From positions 186,001 to 250,000 of the forward strand of contig JACPDN010000005.1 of assembly GCA_016183985.1 (NCBI GenBank): 64,000 nt of DNA, written 5' to 3'. The notes under the pieces were generated by a model that saw only the letters and a list, made by a program, of their open reading frames with translations, ran no database searches and was not told the DNA's origin. How positions within the stretch are numbered: the first letter of the stretch is position 1; the number at the start of each line of letters is the position of its first letter. The stretch is from Pseudomonadota bacterium. Lineage in GTDB: Bacteria; Pseudomonadota; Alphaproteobacteria; Dongiales; Dongiaceae. Shown here in pieces: positions 41,891 through 52,044 of this stretch. Made by a program: the position numbers and the translations under genes.

Positions 41891-43987
41891 CTATTTGAGC
41901 CAGACTTCTGCGCTGGCGGTGCGACCGCCAGCGTCGATGACGGTGACGCGCTGTGCGCCCTTCCCATCCGGATCCCATTGCGCCTGCCGCAGATAGGGTG
42001 GTGAGGCCACCGGCCTGCCATTGACGAGCCAGCGCAGCGGCAGGCTTCCGCCCTCGGCCTTGAGGACAAGCGGCACGGGCGTCTCGCTTTCAGGTACGGG
42101 TACGGTCGAACCATCGAGCGGAAACGCGATCCGCAACCGGTTCTGCGGTCGATCGAGCGCGCTCAGTGCTGGCCCGATGTCATAGCGCCGCAAATTGGCC
42201 GGCAAACCGGTATTGCCGACCAGCAAAGCCCCATCGGGCGGTATGCCCGGCAAGGCACTATCGCTCGGCGGCAATTGATCGAAAGCTTCGAACAGCAATG
42301 GCGCCGCAGCATCTCGGCCCATGCGGCCACCGGAAAATGAGCCGTCCGGCCGCCCCACCCACACGCCAATCGTGTAATCGCGCGCGTAACCGATCGCCCA
42401 AGCGTCGCGATAACCATAAGACGTGCCGGTCTTATAGGCGATGCGGCTGGCCTGTCGTCGGTTGGCGCTGGCAAGCCAGCTTGCCGGCGGCGGCGTGTCT
42501 TCAAGAATTCGGGTGACGTAATAGCTCCCCAACGGTCCAATCAACTGTGTCGCCGCAGCGAGTGGCTGGTCCTTGATGAAGCGCAGCGCGCGGACCGTTC
42601 CTTGCTCGGAGAACGCCGCATAGAGTGAGACCATCTCCTCAAGCGACACACCGACACCTCCCAAGGCGATCGGGAGACCAGGCCGCCCCGCTTCCTTGGG
42701 CAGATGCAACGGATAGCCGGCATTGGCAAGCTTTTGCGCGAAGGGCGGCGCGCCGATGGCATCCATCAAAGTGACCGCCGGCAGGTTGAGCGACAGCTGC
42801 AATGCCTCGCGTGCCGAAATCTCGCCTCGAAAAAGGTGGTCAAAATTCTCCGGCGCCCACTCACCGAAGCGCATCGGCTGGTCGACCATGATCGTTTCGG
42901 GGTGGACCACCAATTCGTCGAAAGCCATTCCATAAATGAACGGCTTCAGAGCCGAACCCGGTGAACGAATGGCGCTTACCATATCGATCGGTCCGAATTG
43001 GCGCCGGTCGAAATAGTTGGCCGACCCAAGATAGGCCAGAACCCGGCGATCCTTATTGCCCACGACCAGTGCGGCGATGGTCGCACCGGCCTCAAGACCT
43101 GTCGACCTCCGCGCCAGCAAGCGCTGCAGGTTGCGCTGCAGATCGTGGTCGATGGTCGTATGGATCACAGCCTCATGCGGCAATTCCTGGCGCAGCCGCT
43201 CGGCAAGATGAGGTGCATCGCTCAGGGCCGGCAGCCGACGCGATGGAATGGCCTCGGCAATAGCGGCACGATAGGTTTGCTCGTCGAGATCGCCTTCGGC
43301 AAGCAGCCGCGCCAGTACCTTATCCCGCGCGCGCTTGGCAGCCTCCGGGAAACGATCCGGCCGCAAGCGCTCCGGGCTTTGCGGCAGGACGACCAGAAGC
43401 GCTGCCTCCGCCTCGGTGAGATGGCGTGGTTCCTTCCCAAAATAGCCCAAACTGGCGGCCCTTATGCCTTCCAGATTGCCGCCATAGGGCGCCAGGGTGA
43501 GATAGATCTTGAGCACTCCTTCCCCACCCAGTCGCCAGGTCAGCTGCAATGCGCGGAGAGCTTCGATCGCTTTGGCGCGCAGGCCGCGCGACCGCGGTTC
43601 CAGAAGGCGGGCTGTCTGCATTGTCAGTGTCGATGCGCCGGAGACAATCTCTCCCGCCGCCAACGCCTGATAGCCCGCCCGGACAATCGCCAGCGGATCG
43701 ACGCCAGGGTGCCATCCAAAGCGGCCATCTTCGAATGTCTTCAGGTAGCGCAGGAATTTCGGATCGACCGTGTCGGACTCGGCTGGAAAGCGCCACGCCC
43801 CGTCTGCCGTTGCGAAGGCGCGCAGCACACTGTCGTCCGAAGCCAGAACCAGCGTCGAATGATCCCGTAATCGTCCCATATAGGGTGGATAAAGTGCATC
43901 GGCGAGAAGTCCACCCGTCATTGCCAGCAGGAGCAACCCGCTGGCAATGACGGTGAAGAGCTTCAGTCGATGTGGCCGGACCGACAT
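41891..43987 (-). CDS. pbpC: Penicillin-binding protein 1C
   Basis: GT51 FEDGRFGWHPGVDPLAIVRA, GASTLTMQTARLLEPR; transpeptidase RSPGSALKPFIYGMAF, YKTGTSYGYRDAW; C-terminal BiPBP-like domain. Confidence 0.95.
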   Translation of the reverse strand: MSVRPHRLKLFTVIASGLLLLAMTGGLLADALYPPYMGRLRDHSTLVLASDDSVLRAFATADGAWRFPAESDTVDPKFLRYLKTFEDGRFGWHPGVDPLAIVRAGYQALAAGEIVSGASTLTMQTARLLEPRSRGLRAKAIEALRALQLTWRLGGEGVLKIYLTLAPYGGNLEGIRAASLGYFGKEPRHLTEAEAALLVVLPQSPERLRPDRFPEAAKRARDKVLARLLAEGDLDEQTYRAAIAEAIPSRRLPALSDAPHLAERLRQELPHEAVIHTTIDHDLQRNLQRLLARRSTGLEAGATIAALVVGNKDRRVLAYLGSANYFDRRQFGPIDMVSAIRSPGSALKPFIYGMAFDELVVHPETIMVDQPMRFGEWAPENFDHLFRGEISAREALQLSLNLPAVTLMDAIGAPPFAQKLANAGYPLHLPKEAGRPGLPIALGGVGVSLEEMVSLYAAFSEQGTVRALRFIKDQPLAAATQLIGPLGSYYVTRILEDTPPPASWLASANRRQASRIAYKTGTSYGYRDAWAIGYARDYTIGVWVGRPDGSFSGGRMGRDAAAPLLFEAFDQLPPSDSALPGIPPDGALLVGNTGLPANLRRYDIGPALSALDRPQNRLRIAFPLDGSTVPVPESETPVPLVLKAEGGSLPLRWLVNGRPVASPPYLRQAQWDPDGKGAQRVTVIDAGGRTASAEVWLK

Positions 43988-43997
43988 GGCTGCAAGA

Positions 43998-46900
43998 TCA
44001 ATACGGCGCCACGGTCAGGGCGTCACGGCCACCGCGCGCCCGCGCTTCCGGTGCATACATATCCTCGACCTGCACCGCCGGCACCGTATAGGTGCCGGGG
44101 GTTACCGCACGCACCATATAGGCGACGTTGAAATTGCCGGTCTCGTTGGCAGAGTCGACGTCGAGAGCACCGATGTATCGATCATCCAGAAACTCGCTGT
44201 AGTTAAGTGCGGCCAGGGTTGGCAGCCACGACAGATCGCCAGTCCGCCGCGTGTCGGTCAGCCGTTCGTTCTCGATCTCAAACCCGGCGGGCAATAAATC
44301 CACCACCATCGCGCGGCGCTGATCTGCCGCCCTTACCTTGCCGCTGATCACCGCCACCAGCACATCGTTCTGACGGACATTCTTCAGGTCGACCGGCTCG
44401 CCGGTCAGGGTGTAGTAGACCCGGTTGATCTCGAAGCCCGTCTGCTCCGGCGGCAGGTCGGCAATCGGAACGCCGGCGACTGTTGCCTTGGCATAGACCG
44501 GCTCCTTGCCCGTGTTAGTAAACACGGAGCCTGCCCCCAGTTCATCCGAGGCCATGTGCAGGTAATAGGGTTTCGTCTGCTTCACGACCGCCTGCGCATC
44601 CCGATCGATGCTGACTTCCGGCTGCAAGGAAGACGTCGTCGCCTTTGCCGCCATCAGGATCCAGACTTCCTCCTGGGTGCTAAGGTAGCCGCGCGCGGCC
44701 TGCAAGCCTGCCAGGGTGTCGAGATAGGTCGTCGGATCCCGCCCCGGCAGCTTCGCTTCGCTCAGCAGCGTGACGATGGCGGCGATATCGCGCAGATCGG
44801 AGCCGTAATCCATCAGATGCCGCCGTGCTCGGTTCGCCGCGAGTAGTGCCGCGTCGAAGGCCGCATTGGCCCGGGCAACGTCACCATTGAGTGCAAGTGC
44901 GGTACCCAATTGTGCGAGGGCAAGGCCGGTCGGCATGCGATCCAGGTAATTGTCAGCGAGGTAACGCAGCTCACTGAGCTTCGCCTCCTTTGCCTTGGCC
45001 AGCACGTAGACGGCATAGGCCCTGGCGGCGAGATTGTCGGCGCTGTCGTTATTGTAATCGGTCGCTACATACCGCAGGCCATCTAGGCCGTGACTATAGG
45101 CGATGTCCGATACGTCATAGCCACGTGCCCGTGCCTGCGTCAGGAAGTCCATGGCAAAGGCCGAGAGCCAGTTTTCCGGCGGACTGAAGCTGGTCCATAA
45201 ACCAAAAAGGCCGTCGGCCCGTTGCCGCTCGAGAATGCGACCGATAGCGATCTGCACTTCCTTCGGGTCGCTCTTGGCATATTTGTTCTCAAGACTCCAG
45301 ATCTCCGCTACCTCGTTGGTGAAGAGCAGCGGGAAAGCAACACTCGTTGTCTGCTCCAAGCAGCCATAGGGGTAGTGGTAGAGGTTGGCCAACACGCTCT
45401 GCACATCGAGATTGGGATGCGGGCTGAACGACAGGCGAAGGTCGGCCGTTTCAGGGAGGAAATCAGCCATGGCATTGGCCGAGATCTTCAACGGTGCGCC
45501 CGGCAGCAGGCGCTGCGTCAACGTCTGGCTGACGGCCGCCTGACCCGGCCGTACTGGCAGATTGATCTCCCGCGTCAGCGCAAAACCATCGGGCCCCTTC
45601 ATGGCCATCGTGATGTGGCCTTCACCGACGGCCAATCCCAGGACGCCAGTCCGCCAGTCATGACTGCCTCCCTTCGTGAGTTCAAGTTCAAGATGGGTTT
45701 CACCTGTGAGGCGCAGGTTGTCGGTGGCACTCAGGTCGATTTGATAAGTGCCAGCCGCACCTTCCACATTCTGAATGGACAGAGAAAGGTTGCTGTTGTC
45801 GCCAGGTGCAAGGAAACGGGCGGCCGAGGCGAGTGCCACGACCGGATCGCGAACGATCAGTGGCGCTTCGGCCGCACCAACATTCTGGTCATCCCAGGCA
45901 ACGGCCATCAGGCGCAGGCGGCCATTGTAATCGGGTACATCGAATTTGACCGTCGCTTTGCCCTCGGCATCGAGCTTAACGATGCCAGAGAACAGCGCCA
46001 CCAGCTTGATCTCCTTCGGCGCACCGCGCTTGGCGAGACCTTCACCGTCACCACCGCTGCGGATGGTGCCGCGCTTGCCTTCCTTCCCGTCGATCAACTG
46101 GCCGTAGAGATCGCGGATCTCGACGCCGAGACGACGCTTGCCAAAGTAGTGGTCGATCGGGTCTGGCGTTTCGAAATCGGTGAGTTGCAGGATGCCTTCG
46201 TCGACAGCGGCAATCGTGAGATAGGCCGCCTTGCCGGCGAGATTGGCAACCGTTACCGGCACGTCGATTGATTGGCGTGGCTTCATCGTTTCGGGCACGG
46301 TCATGGACACTTCGAGCGTGCGCGGCTTCGGATCGATGGCGAGCCAAGTGAGGCCGATCGCCCGGCCAGGGCCGTGCTCATTGCCTTTACCGGCGCGATA
46401 GGCATTGACCAGGACGTAGGCGCCAGCACCCCATTTCTTGTCGACCGGAACATTGATCGTCTTGCCGTCCTTGGGCACCGAGACGCTGAAGCTGTCGAGG
46501 ACATGGTCGGTCGCAATGGTGACCTGGGCTTCGCCCGCAAACGGCGCGCTGAGCCTCAATTCAGCCTTGTCACCGGCCTGATAGAGTTCCTTATCGGCCA
46601 CAACCTGCATCTTGTCGGGCGTGCCGCCGGTTCCCGGCGCCGACCACCAGCCGGCGTAGAAGCGGACGGAGCTCGCCGCACCGCTCGACGGATCGAACAC
46701 TTCCAGACGATAGCGTCCCCAATTGACGCCGAGGCTGAGCTTGCCGGGTTGATCGGCCGCCACATCCAGCGTGCCGGTCGATGCTTCCGCGTCACGCACG
46801 ATGTAGTCATAGTCCCAACGATTGTCGCGGTAGAACCAGACATAATCCCAGTCCTCGCGCACCAGTCGATAGGACAGATTGGGCTGTGCCTTGATCTTGC

Positions 46901-49205
46901 CGTCACGACCGAGCGCCAGCACCTCGAACTCCGCTTGCGATCCTTCCTGCGTCTGATCGTCGGCGAAAAGCGGCTTGATACCCAGATAGAGATCCTTGTC
47001 GCGGATCGGCTTGGTAAGGATTTCAATGACCGGCCGTCCGCCGAATTCGTAGACCTCGACACGCAAAGTCGCTGCCAGCGGAACCTGAGCCTCCGGCACA
47101 GTATCGAATGACATATCGAGTTCGAGATGACCCTGGTCGTCCGTCGTCGTGTCGTCATAGGTCAGCCGCTCAGCCTCGACCTTTTCGTCCGCCAAGCCAA
47201 AGCGATATCCCGGCTGGCCCGGGAAAGGCGTTGGGTCGGCGGCGATAACCACTTCGCTCTTCACCAGCAGATTGGCCGCCGGTGCACCATAGAGATACTT
47301 CGCATCAATCTGCACCGGCAGCGGCGTCGGCGGCGTCAGAACATCCGTGGCGGCCGTCAGCTTTGCCTCAATGCGCGCTGGCACGACATCTTCGACCAGG
47401 AACTGCGTGCTGCTCAGCGGATCCCCTTCGGGATCAAGATAGGCCTCCAGCGTCCATGGACCCGTGCGGGCAGACGACGGAAGGTCCACATCGACGTTGT
47501 AGCCACCTCCCGTATCGGCGACATCCACAAACCGCTTGGCTTCAATGCCATCCGGCCGCAACAGGCGGAAAGTTAGCTTCTGGTCTTTGCGCGCAGTGGC
47601 GGAAGGATCACGCGAAAGCGCCATGACATGCGCCGTTTCACCGGGCCGGTAAACGCCGCGATCGGTGTAGAAGAAGATATCGATATCCTGCGGCATCGTG
47701 CGGCCGCCGACCCCACGGTCCGAGAGGTCGAAGGCTGGGCCACTGATGTCGAGAAAGCTGAAGTCGCCGTCGCGGCGGAACGCCATGACAGCCGTCGCCG
47801 TCCGGCCACCCGCTCCACGCAGCAGGCCTGGGTCGAAATGCGCCATCCCGGCAGTGTCGGTCAGAACCTTGCCGAGAATCTCATTGTTGCGGGCGATCAG
47901 GCGCAGTTCCAGCCGATGCACCGGGCGGCCGGTCTCAAGCGAGCGCGCCTGGACATTCAGCCCGTCCGCTCCACTGAAAGCCGTCAGGCCGACATCCGAA
48001 ACGATGAGCCATTGTGTCGCCTGCGGCTGCCAGCGCCAGGAATAATCATCCTGGCTTTCTTCATCGGCAGCATTGTGAGCCATCAGGATATAGATACCGG
48101 GCTTGGTATCCGGCACGACCTCGTCAATCGGGAAGGCCGTCACGACGCGCTTGTTGCGGTCGTTGGCAACGTCCATCTCACCTGTCCAAATTTCTTCGCC
48201 AGATTTATCGGCGATGCGCTCGCTGTCGTATTCTTCCAGATTATTGAGAAAACGGCCGTCATAGAGCTCGTTGATCAAATTCCGATCATTGATGCGCATC
48301 AGGCGCAGCTTGGCCTTGTCGACATTGACCGTGATCAGCGGAACGCCCGTGCTGCCGATCTTGGGCAGAACATAGGCTTGATTGCGAAATCCAACACTCG
48401 GAGCTCGGTCGCCGACCGAGAAGGCCCATTCCTCATTTTCAGTCAGCTTCTGCTCGTCAAGTGCCGGTAGCCCCTTCAGTACCGTGATCTTATAGGATTG
48501 GCCGAAGGCCAGATTGCCGACACAGAGCTGTGCGCCCGAAACGCGATAGGTCGCCTTAACCTCCGGCTCGATGCGAACATAATCTTCGTATTTCACCACG
48601 TCCGGCGTCGCAAGGTCACCTCTGAACTCCAGGCAAGCCTCCGGCGTTTCGCCTTCCGTGCTGATTTTGGTCGTCGTCAGGGAAAAGGCCAGCATTTGCC
48701 GGATCTGCTCCGCCCGGCTTGCGGCCTGTTCATCGTAATTGTAGCGCTGCGCCTGTTCGTAGGCCGCTAGCGCCAGTCGCTTTTCATCGAGGTTGTCGAA
48801 TTGCTTGGCGACCATGTTCATGGAGTTGGCCTGCAATTCATACTGATCCGTCTCGACGAAGGCGCGGTAGGCTGCCAGCGCCGCCTTGCGCTTTTCGCCA
48901 GCACCATCAAGCAGGTTGGCGAGCGTGATCCAGCTATCGTAGCTCTCGTCGCCCAGCCCTATAGCGCGTGCGCGCAATGCCGCTGCCTCCTGGAACCGAT
49001 GCGCATCGGCTTCCGATTTGGATTGCTGGATCAGCACGTCGATGCGGCGCGGATCTTCGCCCTTTGCCGCCGCGATGATCTCGGCACGGTAGGCTGCCGC
49101 CTCTCGCGCAATATCGGTGAGGTCGAGGGCTTTGGCGGATTGTGGAATGAGAAACTGAAGGACGAGGAGGAGAAGGAAGCCGAGCCGGCTGATGGGCGCA
49201 CGCAT
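43998..49205 (-). CDS. Alpha-2-macroglobulin family protein
   Basis: About 1735 aa; thioester motif YGCLEQTTS, MG2-like region DRGVYRPGETAHVMALSRD; paired with pbpC; start taken at MRAPISRLGFLL. Confidence 0.94.
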   Translation of the reverse strand: MRAPISRLGFLLLLVLQFLIPQSAKALDLTDIAREAAAYRAEIIAAAKGEDPRRIDVLIQQSKSEADAHRFQEAAALRARAIGLGDESYDSWITLANLLDGAGEKRKAALAAYRAFVETDQYELQANSMNMVAKQFDNLDEKRLALAAYEQAQRYNYDEQAASRAEQIRQMLAFSLTTTKISTEGETPEACLEFRGDLATPDVVKYEDYVRIEPEVKATYRVSGAQLCVGNLAFGQSYKITVLKGLPALDEQKLTENEEWAFSVGDRAPSVGFRNQAYVLPKIGSTGVPLITVNVDKAKLRLMRINDRNLINELYDGRFLNNLEEYDSERIADKSGEEIWTGEMDVANDRNKRVVTAFPIDEVVPDTKPGIYILMAHNAADEESQDDYSWRWQPQATQWLIVSDVGLTAFSGADGLNVQARSLETGRPVHRLELRLIARNNEILGKVLTDTAGMAHFDPGLLRGAGGRTATAVMAFRRDGDFSFLDISGPAFDLSDRGVGGRTMPQDIDIFFYTDRGVYRPGETAHVMALSRDPSATARKDQKLTFRLLRPDGIEAKRFVDVADTGGGYNVDVDLPSSARTGPWTLEAYLDPEGDPLSSTQFLVEDVVPARIEAKLTAATDVLTPPTPLPVQIDAKYLYGAPAANLLVKSEVVIAADPTPFPGQPGYRFGLADEKVEAERLTYDDTTTDDQGHLELDMSFDTVPEAQVPLAATLRVEVYEFGGRPVIEILTKPIRDKDLYLGIKPLFADDQTQEGSQAEFEVLALGRDGKIKAQPNLSYRLVREDWDYVWFYRDNRWDYDYIVRDAEASTGTLDVAADQPGKLSLGVNWGRYRLEVFDPSSGAASSVRFYAGWWSAPGTGGTPDKMQVVADKELYQAGDKAELRLSAPFAGEAQVTIATDHVLDSFSVSVPKDGKTINVPVDKKWGAGAYVLVNAYRAGKGNEHGPGRAIGLTWLAIDPKPRTLEVSMTVPETMKPRQSIDVPVTVANLAGKAAYLTIAAVDEGILQLTDFETPDPIDHYFGKRRLGVEIRDLYGQLIDGKEGKRGTIRSGGDGEGLAKRGAPKEIKLVALFSGIVKLDAEGKATVKFDVPDYNGRLRLMAVAWDDQNVGAAEAPLIVRDPVVALASAARFLAPGDNSNLSLSIQNVEGAAGTYQIDLSATDNLRLTGETHLELELTKGGSHDWRTGVLGLAVGEGHITMAMKGPDGFALTREINLPVRPGQAAVSQTLTQRLLPGAPLKISANAMADFLPETADLRLSFSPHPNLDVQSVLANLYHYPYGCLEQTTSVAFPLLFTNEVAEIWSLENKYAKSDPKEVQIAIGRILERQRADGLFGLWTSFSPPENWLSAFAMDFLTQARARGYDVSDIAYSHGLDGLRYVATDYNNDSADNLAARAYAVYVLAKAKEAKLSELRYLADNYLDRMPTGLALAQLGTALALNGDVARANAAFDAALLAANRARRHLMDYGSDLRDIAAIVTLLSEAKLPGRDPTTYLDTLAGLQAARGYLSTQEEVWILMAAKATTSSLQPEVSIDRDAQAVVKQTKPYYLHMASDELGAGSVFTNTGKEPVYAKATVAGVPIADLPPEQTGFEINRVYYTLTGEPVDLKNVRQNDVLVAVISGKVRAADQRRAMVVDLLPAGFEIENERLTDTRRTGDLSWLPTLAALNYSEFLDDRYIGALDVDSANETGNFNVAYMVRAVTPGTYTVPAVQVEDMYAPEARARGGRDALTVAPY

Positions 49206-49432
49206 GTCAATGTTCCCGCATGAACGAGTGTGGCTGTTGACCCTAGTCGAAGTCAGATGATCGAGGTCTGAATCGATTTGCCCGTCCCGCAAATCCATGA
49301 CGACCGATTATAGCGTCGACGAAGTGATTTGATACATGATGATTGCGACAGCATTTGGGCGCTAAAGCGCGTCCCGGTAGAAATTTCGGCCTGCTTGGCT
49401 CTGTTCGATTCGATTGCTAAGGTCCGTCGGCT

Positions 49433-50599
49433 ATGAACGATACCATCCCACTCCCGCCCCCCAACACTTGGTTGATCCTTGGCGAACGGGCCGGCGACAA
49501 TGCCCAGGTTCTGGCCCTCGGGCACGCGCTCGGTTGGCCGACTGAAGCCAAGCAGATCGGTTATGACGATAGCTGCCCCATCGACTTTAAGGATCGTGGC
49601 GCCACGCTGACCGGCGTCAACCTGGAGCGGACCGACAAACTGTCGCCGCCCTGGCCGGACGCGATTATCGCCATCGGTCGACGTTCGGTACCGGTTACGC
49701 GCTGGATTCGGGCGCAGGCCGGCAAGCGCATTCTTCATATACATCTCGGGCGCCCTCGGACTGATCTCAGCCTGTTCGACCTCGTGGTTACGACCCCTCA
49801 ATACAACCTGCCCGAGGCCGGGAATGTGATTGAAATCACCCTGCCCCTGGTTTCCGTTGACGCCGAGGCGCTGGGCCGGGCCGCCGCCGCTTGGCACGAC
49901 CGCTTCGCCGTTCTGCCCCGTCCTTGGACCGCCGTTATGGTTGGCGGCCCCACGCCGCAACTCGCCCTTGGTGTCGAGGAGGGCCAACGCATGGTCCGGG
50001 AACTTGGCAGCTATGCCGCTGGCGGAGGAAGCCTCATCGTCACCACTTCGCCCCGGACCCCGGCGGAAGTAGCGGCGACCCTACAGGCTGGCCTGCAGGA
50101 GGCACTTCCAGGGCGATGCCTCTTCCTTCCGTTCACGCCGCAAGGCGAGAACCCCTATCCGGCCATGCTGGCGTTGGCCGATAGCTTCGTTATTTCGATC
50201 GATAGCGCCTCCATGGTGGCTGAGGCAGCAACGCGCCAGAAACCGCTCTATCTTTTCCATCTCGCGAAGATTGCGCCAAAGGTGAAGCCGGGGCTGAAAT
50301 CTGCGTTTTCGCGCAGTTGGCGGCTCAGGCGCAAGACGCGCCAGGATGCCGATCTGCCCGCCGACCCCTTGGACAAGCTCTATGATTTCTGGACCAGGCG
50401 CGGGAATGCCCGGCCGCGCCGGGACATCGATCAGGTCGAAACACGCCTGCTGAGCCTCGGCATTGCGCGGCCCTTGGGCGATGCAAATACGTCCACGGCA
50501 GGTGATCTCGGCAGGGCCTTCGACACGTTGTGCGATGAGCGCGAAAACGTTCTAGAGCGGGCACGAGCCCTTTGGCAGCGCATCGCACAAGGCAATTAG
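49433..50599 (+). CDS. ELM1/GtrOC1-like family protein (putative glycosyltransferase-like)
   Basis: WLILGERAGDNAQVLALGHALGWPTEAKQI...AIGRRSVPVTRWIRAQAGKRILHIHLGRPRTDLSLFDLVVTTPQYNLP. Confidence 0.85.
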   Translation: MNDTIPLPPPNTWLILGERAGDNAQVLALGHALGWPTEAKQIGYDDSCPIDFKDRGATLTGVNLERTDKLSPPWPDAIIAIGRRSVPVTRWIRAQAGKRILHIHLGRPRTDLSLFDLVVTTPQYNLPEAGNVIEITLPLVSVDAEALGRAAAAWHDRFAVLPRPWTAVMVGGPTPQLALGVEEGQRMVRELGSYAAGGGSLIVTTSPRTPAEVAATLQAGLQEALPGRCLFLPFTPQGENPYPAMLALADSFVISIDSASMVAEAATRQKPLYLFHLAKIAPKVKPGLKSAFSRSWRLRRKTRQDADLPADPLDKLYDFWTRRGNARPRRDIDQVETRLLSLGIARPLGDANTSTAGDLGRAFDTLCDERENVLERARALWQRIAQGN

Positions 50600-50694
50600 G
50601 TATATTAGCCTATTTTTGCAAGAGCTGAAGCTTGAGGCCGGCACAAGCCGCGTGATATGACGCCGCCATGAAATTTCCTTGGGAATTCTAGTAA

Positions 50695-51990
50695 ATGCTG
50701 GTTTGGATCGATGCCGTCCAATGTGGACGGGTGCCGAAAATTTTTGGCCTGACGCTGGTGGAGCGCCACCTGCAAGCGCTCAAGCGCTCCCTGCCCCGAC
50801 CGGCTAGGATCGTCGTTGATCTGGGCGCCGAAGGACAAAAGCCGCGGATCGACCCCAGCCTCGATGAGGCTTTTGCAATCGAGTGGCGCCAGACCCCTGG
50901 TGATTTTGTCGGACGCCTGCAGCACTTTCTGAATGAAGCGTCCGGCGAGGCCGTGCTTTTGCTCGATGGAGCGACACTTCCTGACGCCCGCCTCCATACG
51001 TCGCTGGCGGGCCTCGCTGATTCCGTTGCCGTCCTCGCTCCCAAAGAAGGTGAGCGGGCAGCCATGATCCGCCTTGAAGGGGACAGGCTGCCGGATGTCC
51101 GGATCGAAGGCGACGACATTCCCGCCTTGGCCGCCAAGCTCCTGGCTGCCGGTACGGTGCGCACTTACCAGCAAGACGAATTTAACGGGTTCATCCGGAA
51201 ACTGCGCCGTACCATTCCTTACTACATGTTCCGCGTCGAGGACGCGGACAAGGCGGCCAAGGTCGAGAAATTCATGTTCTGGTCGAACTATAAAGGCTCG
51301 ACCGACTTCTTTACCCGCTACGTCTACCCGCCATTCGTCTGGATTTCGGTAGGGCCGTTGGCGCGAGCCCGCGTCCATCCCAATTCGGTGACCATTTTCA
51401 GCATCATCCTGGCTCTGGGCGCCATTCCCATTTGGGCGATCGGTGAAACTTGGTCCTTCTGGACCGGCTTTGCCATGGCCTATGGTATGAGCGTTCTAGA
51501 TTCCGTCGACGGCAAGCTTGCGCGGCTCACCTTCACCGATTCACGCCTCGGCAATTTCCTGGATCATGGCCTCGACATGGTTCACCCGCCCTTCTGGTAT
51601 CTGTCCTGGGCCTATGGCCTGGGATTGGCGACATTGGGTTGGGGGTCGACCTTGGGGATCGCAACGATCCTGGTCATGGCCTTCTATGTCGTCGATCGTT
51701 TGATCTTGAAGGTCTATCCGACCTTCTTTCAGCGGGCGTTTCATACCCATTCAAAGCTCGATGGACGCATGCGGACCTTCATCGCGCGGCGCAACATCAC
51801 GCTGCCGATGTTTATCATCGGCTATGTGCTGGGTTATGCTGTCGAGGCTTTCTATCTGATTGTCGCTTGGCAGATTCTCACCGCCGCATATCACGGCGTG
51901 CGAACCTTCTGGATCCTGGTCATCGACCGGGCGCATCTCAAAAACCGGCGCCCGACCGATGTCGCAGCCGCTCTCAACCACGTCGACTAA
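50695..51990 (+). CDS. CDP-alcohol phosphotransferase fused to an N-terminal nucleotidyltransferase-like domain
   Basis: Full CDP-OH-P motif DSVDGKLARLTFTDSRLGNFLDHGLD; about 170-aa N-terminal alpha/beta region MLVWIDAVQCGRVPKIFGLTLVERHLQAL. Confidence 0.88.
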   Translation: MLVWIDAVQCGRVPKIFGLTLVERHLQALKRSLPRPARIVVDLGAEGQKPRIDPSLDEAFAIEWRQTPGDFVGRLQHFLNEASGEAVLLLDGATLPDARLHTSLAGLADSVAVLAPKEGERAAMIRLEGDRLPDVRIEGDDIPALAAKLLAAGTVRTYQQDEFNGFIRKLRRTIPYYMFRVEDADKAAKVEKFMFWSNYKGSTDFFTRYVYPPFVWISVGPLARARVHPNSVTIFSIILALGAIPIWAIGETWSFWTGFAMAYGMSVLDSVDGKLARLTFTDSRLGNFLDHGLDMVHPPFWYLSWAYGLGLATLGWGSTLGIATILVMAFYVVDRLILKVYPTFFQRAFHTHSKLDGRMRTFIARRNITLPMFIIGYVLGYAVEAFYLIVAWQILTAAYHGVRTFWILVIDRAHLKNRRPTDVAAALNHVD

Positions 51991-51998
51991 AAACAAAA

Positions 51999-52020
51999 GC
52001 GCCGCCCAAATGGGCGGCGC
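51999..52020 (-). terminator. Rho-independent terminator for the minus-strand gene at 52045-52914
   Basis: GCGCCGCCC-AAAT-GGGCGGCGC perfect 9-bp stem; on the minus strand followed by TTTTGTTTTT. Confidence 0.85.
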
Positions 52021-52044
52021 TGTCGTTCTCGCGGGTTGAATCGA

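Noticed and set aside
45222-46271. 349-aa plus-strand ORF opposite the alpha-2-macroglobulin gene
   Set aside because: Antisense shadow, no domain signature
50598-50625. Possible terminator AATTAGGTATATTAGCCTATTTTT after the ELM1-like gene
   Set aside because: Stem is short and AT-rich; too weak to call
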